55,656 bases of DNA from Elusimicrobiota bacterium (GTDB lineage: Bacteria; Elusimicrobiota; Elusimicrobia; UBA1565; UBA9628), in the NCBI GenBank assembly GCA_003151975.1, contig PLZD01000025.1, positions 99,695 through 155,350 on the forward strand. The letters are read 5' to 3'. Of this stretch, positions 15,317-24,500 are shown piece after piece. Every line of letters starts with the position of its first letter. Position 1 is the first letter of the stretch. Both the position numbers and the translations under genes were made by a program. The notes below the pieces were generated by a model. It was not told the origin of the DNA and searched no databases. It saw nothing but the letters and a program-made list of their open reading frames with translations.

Positions 15317-16174
15317 ATGGCGCTTCCCGAAATCAATCCGCTGGCCGGGTTCCCCTCCGGCCAGCCTCAGGGCGAGGTCGAGCTCTTTCCGGCCAAGATC
15401 AACGACCGGTTCATCGCCTACGTCTTCGACGCCGTCCCCTTTGCCGCGGCCTATCTCGGGACGCTCTATTACCTGATCAGGATCAAGCAGGTCGCCCGCT
15501 ATTCGCACGATCTCGATCACCGCATCGGTCTCGCTTGTGTCGGGTCGTACCTGCTCTACCAGCTGATCGGCAACGCGACGGGCGCGACCGTCGGCAAGCG
15601 GCTCATGGGACTGCGCATCGTGCACAAGGACGGCGAGCCCATCGGAATCTTGGGCGCTCTCATGCGCACGATCGGCTACGCGATCAGCACTCCGTTCTGC
15701 AGCTTCGGCTTCGTCATCGCGCTCTTCCACCCGCAATCGCGCGCCCTTCACGATCTGCTGTCGGGCAGCATGGTCATCGAGCGCGAGAAGAAATCGGGCG
15801 CGGACTCGGCCCTCTTGTTCATCACGGCCGTCATCATGCTCGTCGGCATGTACTCCGCGATGATCTGGAGCAACATGAACCGCCTGACCGAGAAGGATCT
15901 GCTCGCGGTCGAAAAGGCCCGGGACGGCCTCAAGATCATGGCCCAGGTCGAGGAAGCCTACAAGGCCTCGCACCCGGCCTACACTCAATCTCTGAGCGAG
16001 CTCGCCAATGAGAGCGGAAACGCGGACCAGTTCCGCTCCGCGATGGCCGACATCTTCGATCCCAACGAATTCACCGTCGAGGCCGGAAACCGAGGCTACC
16101 GTATTTCCGGCGTCGCTAAGGACGCGCGCAAGACCCGGATCGCGATCTCCGGACCTCCCCCCGCCCTCGAGTAA
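15317..16174 (+). CDS. RDD-family membrane protein with a pilin-like C-terminal domain
   Basis: The start at 15317 follows a well-placed promoter by nine bases. In the 285-residue product, residues 25-160 form an RDD domain: INDRFIAYVFDAV (the Arg-Asp signature), GATVGKRLMGLRIV and HDLLSGSMVI, with membrane segments near 32-52, 75-90 and 115-135. A fourth membrane helix follows at about 170-190. The remaining 95 residues (LKIMAQVEEAYKASHPAYTQSLSELA, then NRGYRISG) resemble the globular part of type II/IV pseudopilins, where an alpha-helix leads into YxxSLxEL. The pairing looks like a fusion of an RDD channel-like domain to a pilin-like sensor or assembly domain. It converges on the ArnT-like gene with one base between stops. 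Confidence 0.85.
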   Translation: MALPEINPLAGFPSGQPQGEVELFPAKINDRFIAYVFDAVPFAAAYLGTLYYLIRIKQVARYSHDLDHRIGLACVGSYLLYQLIGNATGATVGKRLMGLRIVHKDGEPIGILGALMRTIGYAISTPFCSFGFVIALFHPQSRALHDLLSGSMVIEREKKSGADSALLFITAVIMLVGMYSAMIWSNMNRLTEKDLLAVEKARDGLKIMAQVEEAYKASHPAYTQSLSELANESGNADQFRSAMADIFDPNEFTVEAGNRGYRISGVAKDARKTRIAISGPPPALE

Positions 16175-16175
16175 G

Positions 16176-17819
16176 TTAAAACTCGGCCAGCGCCCAGGGC
16201 CCGTACTCGGCGAAGCGTTTGCGCTCGGCGCCGACGGTGCTGAAGATGAAGGCCGTGTCCAGCCGGCGGAACGCGATGAAGACCTTTTTGTCCTCGAATG
16301 GCAGCTCCGACAGAGCGGTCTCGTCGCCGAAGCGATCCGCGTTGGCCGGGTCGAGTTGGGCGTAATGCAGCTCGCCGCTCCAGTTGACCACCTTGTCGAC
16401 GCGATGCTGCGTGTAGAACGGCAGCCCGTGAAGATAGATGCCGTAGACGTAGATCTGGTCGCCCGGCTGCAGGCGTCCCGCGAGGCTGAGGGCCAGGCTC
16501 TTGACGCTCATGATGTCGGCTCCCGCCGACATCGCGCCCAAGGCCAGAGCTCCGACGGCCAAGCCGGCGAGCCCGAGCCTTTTGATGGAGTCCCGCTGGC
16601 TCACGCCGAAAGCGGCAAGCCCGCCGCCGAGCACGAGGACCGCCGCGAACGCGAAGGGCTTGAGCGCGAGCAGCGCGGGGGTGGCGTCGAGGCTGTTGAA
16701 AGCCGACGGGAACAGCGACGGGCCGGCCAGGACGACGCCCAGCAGGACCGCTCCGATGACCCAGGAGAACCGCTTGCTCCAGATCGCGATCGGACGCTGA
16801 TGCGCGCTGGCCACCAAGAGGGCCATCTGAGGGAAGACCGGCAGTATGTAAGTCGCCAGCTTCGACTGGGACTTGGAGAAGAACGCGACGACCAGAAGCA
16901 TCCACAGCGCCATCGCGGCGTCGCGGGGCTCCGCGCGCCAGTCATCCCACCTGCGCCAGAGCGCGCTAAGCGCCGCAGGCGTCCAGGGCATCAGCCCCGC
17001 CGGCAGAACCAGCAGGAAGAAATACCACGGGCTCATCCGGTTGTACTTCTGGGTTAAGAAGCGCTGGAAGTGCTGCTCGACGAAAAAGAAATGCAGGAAG
17101 CCGGGATGCCTGTGCTCCATCAGCAGGAACCAGGGCGCCGCGATCAGCAGGAATAGGACCGGCCCGATCGGATTGAGCAGCCCCCAGAAGCCCTTGCGCC
17201 ATTTTGGAAACAAGATGAGCAATGCGATCGTCCACAAGCCCGGAAAAACGAGCGCGACGAGGCCCTTGGTGAGGAGCGCCAGGGCCGCGAAGGCCCAGGC
17301 CGCGGGCCCGGCCCAGAATCCGTCCTGTGGACGGACCAGGCAGCGCAGGATCATGGCGGTCGTGAGCAGAAGGAAGACGGTCAGCGGCAAGTCGGGAGTG
17401 ATGTAGTGAGAAAGGAAAAAATAAAGCCCGGAACTCGCCATGATGACCGCAGCACTCGCTCCGACGCGCGGAGAATAGAGCCACGCCCCGAGCCAAGCCA
17501 ACGCGAGCATTCCCAGGACGGAAAGCGCGGCCAGGGGAAAGCGAGCGGCCGCCTCGCTGACTCCGAAGACCTTATAAGAGGAAGCCGCCAGCCAATACCA
17601 CATCGGGGGCTTCTCGACGTAGTCCATGTAGTCGAGCTGCGGCGTGGCCCAATCGCCGGTCTCGGCCATTTCGCGCGGAACCTCCGCGTAGCGGGCGTCG
17701 TCGACCTCGATCAGCGGATGGCCGAGGCTCCAGAAAGGCGAGGTCAGCGCGACGGCGAAGACGATCCAGAGCGCCCGGGAGGGCTTGGCGCCCTCGAATT
17801 TCCAGAAGGCGAACCTCAT
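16176..17819 (-). CDS. ArnT-like glycosyltransferase family 39 protein
   Basis: The 547-residue protein has about eleven membrane segments and the family motif DDARYAEVPREM in the first periplasmic loop (about residues 40-51), followed by WATPQLDYMDYVEKPPMWYWL. This matches ArnT/PMT_2 enzymes, which transfer sugars from an undecaprenyl-phosphate carrier to lipid A or proteins on the outer face of the inner membrane. A soluble C-terminal domain (about 440-547) completes the usual length. The start abuts the stop of the dehydrogenase gene with no gap, so the two are co-translated. The sugar and acceptor are unknown; glycosylation of an exported protein or lipid is inferred. Confidence 0.92.
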   Translation of the reverse strand: MRFAFWKFEGAKPSRALWIVFAVALTSPFWSLGHPLIEVDDARYAEVPREMAETGDWATPQLDYMDYVEKPPMWYWLAASSYKVFGVSEAAARFPLAALSVLGMLALAWLGAWLYSPRVGASAAVIMASSGLYFFLSHYITPDLPLTVFLLLTTAMILRCLVRPQDGFWAGPAAWAFAALALLTKGLVALVFPGLWTIALLILFPKWRKGFWGLLNPIGPVLFLLIAAPWFLLMEHRHPGFLHFFFVEQHFQRFLTQKYNRMSPWYFFLLVLPAGLMPWTPAALSALWRRWDDWRAEPRDAAMALWMLLVVAFFSKSQSKLATYILPVFPQMALLVASAHQRPIAIWSKRFSWVIGAVLLGVVLAGPSLFPSAFNSLDATPALLALKPFAFAAVLVLGGGLAAFGVSQRDSIKRLGLAGLAVGALALGAMSAGADIMSVKSLALSLAGRLQPGDQIYVYGIYLHGLPFYTQHRVDKVVNWSGELHYAQLDPANADRFGDETALSELPFEDKKVFIAFRRLDTAFIFSTVGAERKRFAEYGPWALAEF

Positions 17820-18854
17820 CTAGCCGACTTTCAGCACGACTTTGCCGAATTGTTTTTTGAGGGCGAGATACTCGTGGGCTTGGCGCGCCTCGGTGAGCGG
17901 GAAGACTTTGTCCACGACGGGCTTGACGCGGCCGGCCGCCACCAGGCGCGCGACCTCGCGCATTTCGGCTTGGGTGCCCATTTTGGAACCGAGAATTTGA
18001 AGCTGGCGGCTGAATAGATAGCGCATATCGAGGCTGACATCAGGTCCCGTGGTCGAGCCGCAGGTGACGAGCCGGCCTCCGGGCTTCAGGCTCTTGATGA
18101 CCGCGTCGAAGACGGCGGGTCCGACGTGCTCGACGGCGATGTCGGCCATCCGGCCCCCCGTCAGCTTGTGCGTGGATTTGACGATATCTTGGGGTGGGCT
18201 ATGAATGCCCGCGTCGGCGCCGAGCTTGAGGGCTCTGTCGAGCTTCTCCTCTGAGGTCGAAGTCGCGATGACGAACGCGCCCGCGAGCTTCGCGATCTGG
18301 ATCGCGGCGACGCCGACGCCGGACCCCGCTCCAAGAACGAGCACCGTCGACGCGGGACCGCAGCGCCCGAGCGTCATCAGCATGTGCCAAGCGGTCAGGA
18401 AGGTCAGCGGGTAGGACGCCCCCTCCTCGAAGCTTAGGGTGCTCGGCAGCGGCAGCAAGTAATCTTGCGGCACGCGCAAAAGCTCGGCGTAGCCGCCGGG
18501 GCCGGCCTGCGCGCCGATAATGCCGTATTCCTTGCATTGGTTGTCGAGCCCCGACAGGCAGAAATCGCAGCGCCCGCACGAGCGCCCCGGAGAGACCGCG
18601 ACGCGGTCTCCTTTCTTGAACCCAACGACGCCGGCGCCGATGTCCTCGATCTCGCCGGCGACGTCGCAGCCGAGAATGTGCGGCAGCGCGATTTTGTAGG
18701 CCGGGATGCCGTCGCGCACGAAAAGGTCGAGGTGGTTCAGCGCGCAGGCGCGCACGCGGACAAGGACTTCGCCCGTCGAAGGTTTAGGGTCGGGGACTGT
18801 GGCGGCTTTGAGCGTCTCCGGACCGCCGAACTTCTCGATAATGACCGCGCGCAT
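17820..18854 (-). CDS. Zinc-type alcohol dehydrogenase/quinone reductase (MDR superfamily)
   Basis: The 344-residue protein has the medium-chain dehydrogenase layout: a GroES-like N-terminal half with ACALNHLDLFVRDG, HILGCDVAGEI and the structural-zinc cysteines CGRCDFCLSGLDNQC (about 92-106), then a Rossmann half with the VLVLGAGSGVGVAAIQIAKLAG dinucleotide loop (about 170). The typical catalytic Cys of true alcohol dehydrogenases is replaced by Asn (ALNHLD), so it may be a zinc-independent-type oxidoreductase with structural zinc only. NADP(H) or NAD(H) use cannot be decided. It is directly coupled to the ArnT-like gene. A -10-like TAGAAT lies eight bases before the ATG. Confidence 0.93.
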   Translation of the reverse strand: MRAVIIEKFGGPETLKAATVPDPKPSTGEVLVRVRACALNHLDLFVRDGIPAYKIALPHILGCDVAGEIEDIGAGVVGFKKGDRVAVSPGRSCGRCDFCLSGLDNQCKEYGIIGAQAGPGGYAELLRVPQDYLLPLPSTLSFEEGASYPLTFLTAWHMLMTLGRCGPASTVLVLGAGSGVGVAAIQIAKLAGAFVIATSTSEEKLDRALKLGADAGIHSPPQDIVKSTHKLTGGRMADIAVEHVGPAVFDAVIKSLKPGGRLVTCGSTTGPDVSLDMRYLFSRQLQILGSKMGTQAEMREVARLVAAGRVKPVVDKVFPLTEARQAHEYLALKKQFGKVVLKVG

Positions 18855-18873
18855 GCGCAGGCATTCTACAAAA
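18855..18873 (-). promoter_or_regulatory. Shared 19-base element before the MDR gene, containing a -10 box
   Basis: TTTTGTAGAATGCCTGCGC fills the whole gap between the coiled-coil gene's stop and the dehydrogenase ATG. The same sequence with one change is at 35955-35973, before the SpoIID gene. TAGAAT (18863-18868) is a good -10 box eight bases from the ATG; no -35 is evident. Confidence 0.5.
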
Positions 18874-20517
18874 TCAGGTCTTCTTGAGCATGTTCTGGAA
18901 CGCGGCGTTGAGCATCGAGATCATCTCTTCCTTCTGCGAGATGGCCGCGATGAGCTTTTGGCGCTCGTTGTCCCAGTCGACGAAGCGTCCCGAGATGGCG
19001 TCCTTTTCGTGGATCGCTTTAGTCATGTGCTCGGTCAAAGTGGAGAGCTGGGAGCGCAGCTCGGAGGCCGCGGTGGATTCCTTGGCCCGGAGCTCGATCT
19101 CGGCGGTGATCCGCTGTTCCATCTGCGAGAACTTCGCGCGCCAGCCCTCCTCGGAGAGCGAGCGCTCCTCGATGTACATGCGGACCTTTTGGGCCTCGGT
19201 GATGAGCGCCTTGGCCAGGCCGTCGCGTTCGGCGGACATCGCCGCGAATCGTTCGTCTTTCTCGATGAGATTTCGGCCGTGCAGGGAGATCTGGTCCTTG
19301 AGTTTGGCGTTCTCGAACTCCAAATCCGTGAAGCGCGCGGCGAGCTGGCGGAGCTTCTCGCGCTCGGTGTCGGCCTCGGCGTGCATGGCGCCCAGCGCGT
19401 CGCCCATGGTTTTCTCTATGTGGCGGCGCTCGCCGAGGTATTTCTGCAGGTCGCGCGTGCGGTCGTCGAGCGCCTTGAGCAGGTCGTCGCGCTCGAGCTC
19501 GAGTCCGGCGATGACCTGGTCCTTCGCTTTGGGCGGAGTGGTGAGCATCGAGATCGCCTTGGAAAGGTCCTCGCGTATGCGGCCCGTGTCGGTGGTGGTC
19601 GTTTGCTGGGAGAGGATCACGTCCGAGAAGCGCTGGCCGAGGCCCTCGATGCGCTTCTCGAGCTCCGCCTCGCGCGCGGCCCGCTCGCGCAGCAGTTCCT
19701 GGCGGAATTGGTGGTTGTCTTCGCCCCAGGCGCGCTGCAAAGACTCCCTCTCGACGGAAATCTGGCGCAGGCGCTCCGCCTGGCGCTCGGCCTCGACTTC
19801 CTGGTGCCTCTGCCAAGCGGTCATGCGATCGCGCAAGTCCGATGAGAACTGCGAAAGCATAGTGGATACTTCTCCCTCGAGGCGCCGAGAGCCTTCGGGC
19901 AGCGCCGAAGTCAGGGATTTAAGTTCGGGAAGGACTTTGGTGAACGACTGCGTCTCCAAGCGCCACAGCGCGATCTGCTCCATGAGATTGGACAGGGCCG
20001 CGGTCAGCCCGGCGACCTCCGTCTTGAGCTGGAACTGCTCCTGGGTGAGAGCGCTTTGCTCCTTCGCCAAACCTTGCTGCGAGACGGCGATGTCCTTGGA
20101 GCCGGTCTCGCGCGAGGTCACGGCGTCTTTGAGCAAGGTGACCCAGCTTTGGTGCATCTCGTCGAGCCGCTTCTCGAGCGCGTCGATGCGGCCGCGCGCG
20201 TGCGACTTCATCTCGTCGGTCTCGCGTTCGGCCTTCTCGCGCCGGAGCTGCTCGGAGACCGCCTTGAGATGCGACTCGACGTCGCCCCGCAGAGCTTCCT
20301 GCTGCTGGATCTGAGACTGCGCCGATCGGGCCTTCTCGCGCTCGATCGTGATTTCGCGCTCGAGAGCCTCTAGTCGGCGCGAGAAAAAATCCATCATGGG
20401 CGTCAGCGGCACGTGAGGGACGCTGGGGCGCAGAAGCTCGGGACTCGGCGGCGCGGGCGGCATGGATGTCGGCGGCGCAGGAGGGATCGGGGGTTCCTCG
20501 GGGTCGAAAGGGTTCAT
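18874..20517 (-). CDS. Long coiled-coil protein with proline-rich N-terminus
   Basis: The 547-residue protein starts with a Pro-rich tract (residues 5-38; PPIPPAPP-type), then from about residue 42 to the end is almost entirely heptad-like, charged helix (for example RRLEALEREITIEREKARS and RADLEFENAKLKDQISLHGR-like stretches). There is no signal peptide or membrane segment, so it is predicted to be cytoplasmic. Such proteins act as spacers, tethers or cytoskeletal elements; no SMC-type hinge or ATPase head is present. It sits six bases after a PorV/PorQ-family gene, suggesting co-transcription with the kelch-PorV pair, with the dehydrogenase and ArnT-like genes following. Its function is unknown. 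Confidence 0.85.
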   Translation of the reverse strand: MNPFDPEEPPIPPAPPTSMPPAPPSPELLRPSVPHVPLTPMMDFFSRRLEALEREITIEREKARSAQSQIQQQEALRGDVESHLKAVSEQLRREKAERETDEMKSHARGRIDALEKRLDEMHQSWVTLLKDAVTSRETGSKDIAVSQQGLAKEQSALTQEQFQLKTEVAGLTAALSNLMEQIALWRLETQSFTKVLPELKSLTSALPEGSRRLEGEVSTMLSQFSSDLRDRMTAWQRHQEVEAERQAERLRQISVERESLQRAWGEDNHQFRQELLRERAAREAELEKRIEGLGQRFSDVILSQQTTTTDTGRIREDLSKAISMLTTPPKAKDQVIAGLELERDDLLKALDDRTRDLQKYLGERRHIEKTMGDALGAMHAEADTEREKLRQLAARFTDLEFENAKLKDQISLHGRNLIEKDERFAAMSAERDGLAKALITEAQKVRMYIEERSLSEEGWRAKFSQMEQRITAEIELRAKESTAASELRSQLSTLTEHMTKAIHEKDAISGRFVDWDNERQKLIAAISQKEEMISMLNAAFQNMLKKT

Positions 20518-20523
20518 GCGGGC

Positions 20524-21507
20524 CTATCTCTCTCTATAGCGGCGGGACGCCTTGTTCGGAAGGTTGAACGAAATCGAGAAGTGGTGGATCTGGTCGCCCA
20601 GCACTCCCATCGGCGTGAAAGCGTAGTCGGCGGTGAAGTTCCCTACCGTCAAACCCAAACCGCAGCTCGCGGCGGATTCCACGTTGAGGCTCTCGATGTT
20701 GAGGCTGTTGAAGCCGGCGCGCATCGCGAGCTTCATGTTGCGGTCGATCTGGAGAGTGTATTCCACGCCGAGAGCGCCCGTAACGACGTTGTTGATGGGA
20801 ATAATGGCCTCCACAGAGACCAGCAGCTCGTGCGTGACGAACATGGCGCCGCCGAGGCGCGCTCGAAAGGGCAGAGTGTCCCGCTTTTGATCGAAGTTCT
20901 GCCCGATGCCCATGTTTTGGGCCACCGCGGAGACGTCGTATGTGTACGGTCCGGTATAGAACCGGGAAAGAATTCCGAGGTCTCCGCTGTAGCCGTCCGA
21001 GTGGAGCAGGTAGTCGGAGTGGATCCAGCGCATCGTGCCGCCCATCGTCACGTCGACCTCGCTGTCGGAGAGATCGAAGACCGACTGGCCCCAGCCGATT
21101 TCGCCCACGTAGTCGCGAGGCCGGAACTGGCCGAGGGTGTTGCCGGAGATGTCCGTGTTGGTGACGAGACCGTAGTCCTGGTAGCGCCAGCCGAGGCCGA
21201 GGACGCCGGTCTCGTTGATCCTCTGCGCGACGTAAGCGGACTGGTAACTGATGTCCTCGTACGACTTCGTATATTCGAACGAGGCGTCGGTCCTCGGCAC
21301 GCGGCTGAGGCCCGCCGGGTTCCAGTACATCGAATAGGCGTCGTTGGTCACCGCGGAATAGGCGCCGCCCATCGCGATGCCGCGGGCGCCCTGATCGGTG
21401 ATCAAGAAATTCGAGCCCGTCGTGCCGATGGCGTCCTTGGTGAAGTCGGCGGCGCGCGATGCCGAGCAGGCCAAGGCGAGCGCGGCGGCGAGTAGGGCCC
21501 TTTTCAT
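20524..21507 (-). CDS. PorV/PorQ-family outer-membrane barrel protein, coupled to the kelch giant
   Basis: The 327-residue protein has a signal peptide (ALLAAALALACSASRA-A) and the PorV/PorQ signature GARGIAMGGAYSAV...DAYSMYWNPAGLS (about 42-70). It is followed by alternating beta-strand segments of an outer-membrane barrel, ending in an aromatic strand (HHFSISFNLP). In Bacteroidota PorV is the type IX secretion shuttle that receives cargo by its C-terminal domain; PorQ and relatives have similar folds. Its ATG overlaps the stop of the 2053-residue kelch protein (ATGA at 21504-21507), so it is translated directly after that exported protein. I infer it handles secretion or anchoring of that product. 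Specific PorV versus generic FadL-like function is uncertain. Confidence 0.88.
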   Translation of the reverse strand: MKRALLAAALALACSASRAADFTKDAIGTTGSNFLITDQGARGIAMGGAYSAVTNDAYSMYWNPAGLSRVPRTDASFEYTKSYEDISYQSAYVAQRINETGVLGLGWRYQDYGLVTNTDISGNTLGQFRPRDYVGEIGWGQSVFDLSDSEVDVTMGGTMRWIHSDYLLHSDGYSGDLGILSRFYTGPYTYDVSAVAQNMGIGQNFDQKRDTLPFRARLGGAMFVTHELLVSVEAIIPINNVVTGALGVEYTLQIDRNMKLAMRAGFNSLNIESLNVESAASCGLGLTVGNFTADYAFTPMGVLGDQIHHFSISFNLPNKASRRYRER

Positions 21508-24500
21508 CTAAGGACCACCACCTTGAAGATGCGCTTGGCGTCGGCGGACTCGACGGCGGCCATGTAGACGCCGCTGGAGATGTTGCGCCCGGCCTTGTTC
21601 GTGCCGTCCCAGATCCAAAGGCCGGAGCCGTTGGCGTACGCCTCGTTGACGAGCTCGCCGCGCGCGGTGAAGATGCGCACGTGGGAGTACGCGGGCATGT
21701 TCCCGAAAGTGATGTAGCCCTGGCCGCGGCTCGGATAGAACGGGTTCGGGAAGATGAGAGTGGTGTCCACCGAGGCCGAGGCCAGCACGGTGCCCGCCTG
21801 GAACACGGTAAAGTGGTTGACCTCGGCCGTCAGCAGCATGTCGGCCGTGTCGAACGTCGTGCTCAACGGCACGCAGGCGCCGGTGACGTCGACGCGCTGC
21901 AGCGCGACCTGGACGAGGTTGGTACCCGGCGGAATATCGGCGGCCGTGTAGCCGATGGTCAGGAAGACCGGCCCCGTGGGCTGGACTGGCGGGAAGGTGT
22001 TGATCTGAATCCCGATCGCCAGGCCGTTGTTGCCGCAGGGAGAGACGGGGATGGCGGCCATCGAGGAGACATTGACGATGGTGCCGACTGGCAGGTTGCC
22101 GATGGGGATCTTGATGTCGACGAAGCGGGGCGGTGAGGTGCCGATGAAGCCCGAGCACTCGTTGTTCTGGTGCAACTGGATCACGCAGCTGAAAGTTCCG
22201 GGCGCGCCGCCGCCGTTGAAGGGGGCAGTCGTCAGAATGTTGGAGAATGCCGTCACGGCCCCGAATATGTTCTCACCTTGAATCCGTATCCCATACGTCG
22301 TGCCCGTGATGAGCCCTGAGATCGTGTTCGTCGTAACGTTGTTATGGGCGGAGAACGGCTGGAAGATAATGTCGCTCGTGGAGAAGTTGTCGGTAGAGTA
22401 ATCGATCTGGTAGGTCGCCGACGACGAATTGCCGTTGGCGTTCCAGTTGAAGCTGATCGAGGTCGCGTTGGCGGAGATCAAGGTCAAATTGATTGGCGGA
22501 TTGGCCAACGTGCTGGTCGTTCCGATGACCGCGGGCGCCGTCGGCACGCCGTTCCCGTTCTTCGCGGCGACCGTGACGACGTACAGCGACGCGGGAGGAA
22601 TCAGACCCGTGTAGGCGAGGGCGATGATGTTGCCGGCGACGTTCGTCGTGCTTGTGCCGGAAGCAAAGCCCCCCACCGCCGTCAAATCGACGACGTATTG
22701 GGTGTTTAGGATCGGGTTGCCGTCGGGCAGCCATTGCGCGACGAAGCCGCCCGTGGAGATCGAGCCCGGTACGAACGGCGGTATGCCCGGCAGCGGCGCG
22801 GCCGCCAGCGTGAAGACGGTCGGACCTAGGATCAGCGGCCCCTCGCCGGCCGCGGTCACGACGCTGACGCCGATCTCGCGCGCGGTATTGGTCCCTCCGA
22901 CGATGTCCAGGTAGGTCGGGTTTTGAGTCGTGACGATGACGGCGTTGGACGTCGCGTTGTACACCTTGAAGAACTCTCCCGCGGCGGGATTGATCGGCGG
23001 CACGGAGTTGGTCCAGTTCCAAAGGACCGAGACCGAGTCCTGCGCCGTGCCGGTGATCAAGGTGACTTGATCGCGCGTGCGCGTCGAGACGTAGATCTCG
23101 GGCAGAGCGGGCAGGGGGTAGGCATTGATTTGGTTGGCCCAGCCTGAGGGCTGATTGGCCCCGTTGTAGGCCTGCACGCGGAAGGAGAAGGTCGTGTTGG
23201 CCGAGAGGCCTGTGAGGAGCGCGAAATTCGTCGTGTCCGGGAAGCCTTGATTGAGCAGGATCGGCGTCGAGATCGAGGTCGTGAACGGGTTCTTGCCGTT
23301 GGCTTGGCAGGACGCCGGCGGGTTGGGCAGGATCAAGGCGCAGGCGTCGGGATTGTCGGTGGAAATGGTGATCTCGAAGACGGTTCCCGGGGAGTTGCCG
23401 TTGGTGCTCCACTGGAGCAGGATGCTGGTGTTGGTCACCGAGGCGATCGAGACCAGCACCGGAGGCACGGCCATCGTGTAGAAGGTATTCGAGACCGTCA
23501 AAGGTCCGTCTCCGCTCATGTTGAACGCGGCCACCGCGATCGAGTCCTGAGTGTTGGGAACGAGCCCGGTGATCGTGAACTGTTGGCCGACGCTCCCGAA
23601 GTTCGGAGCCACTGTGGAGAGGAGTACGGTGTTCGAGGCTGTATAAAGGTCGAAGCCGCAGACGCCGCTTCCATTCGCGCAGACGGGGAGTACGTTGCCC
23701 GGAGCGTTCCAGATCCAGGTGATGCTCGTGACGCCGATGCCGGCGTAAACCGGGCCGACTCCGCCGGGGAAGGGAGTCGGGATGGACCCGAGGGCCGCCG
23801 GCAGCGGCGGGCCGGACTGCATGACGACGGCGTCCGAGAACTGATCGTTGGAGGCCGTGCGGGCCTGGTACCAGCCGTAAGGAACGAGATCGCCTGAAGG
23901 CGCCGGAAAGCCTCCCATCGTCGCCGGGTTGTAGCCCGGCATCGCGATCGTGATCGACGAGTCCGTGTTGGTCCAGGGGTTGTTGGCGTTGCCGCTGTAG
24001 CTTTGGTAAATGAAGCGAGTCAGGTCCAGCGCGAAGCCGCTGTTGCCCTGAGAAGAGGTTCCGCCCGAGTTGTCCAGGGATTGAATGACGAGACGCGGCT
24101 GATACTGAACCGTGTTGTTGGTCCCATCACCGAGGTTTCCCTCCGACTCGCCCTGGAAATTGAAGCCCCGGAAGGTGACGCTGCTGCCGTGGTCGAAGGG
24201 GCTGCCTACCAGGCCGATGTCGGTGGCCGTGATGCTCGAAATCCGCAGAGTCGGGGATCTGTTCAGCGTGAAGGCGTCCGGCGTTCCTTGATAAAGCACG
24301 GCATCGACGGTGTTCTCCACGAAGGTGTTGCCCGCGCCTCCGTTGATCTTGTTCCCGGAGCCCCCCAAAGTGTACAGGTTCGCCACGGTTCTGCCGGGAG
24401 GTCCCGACGCGGGCGTCAGCACCATGCCCTGCCCGGTGTGAGGCGAAACCAGGTTGCCGACGATCTGCCACGAGGAGATGGAGATGTCGAAGGTCTCGAC

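Noticed and set aside
16160-16190. A bidirectional terminator between the RDD and ArnT-like genes
   Set aside because: Only a weak GAGT/AACTC symmetry is visible between the convergent stops; stem and T tract are inadequate.
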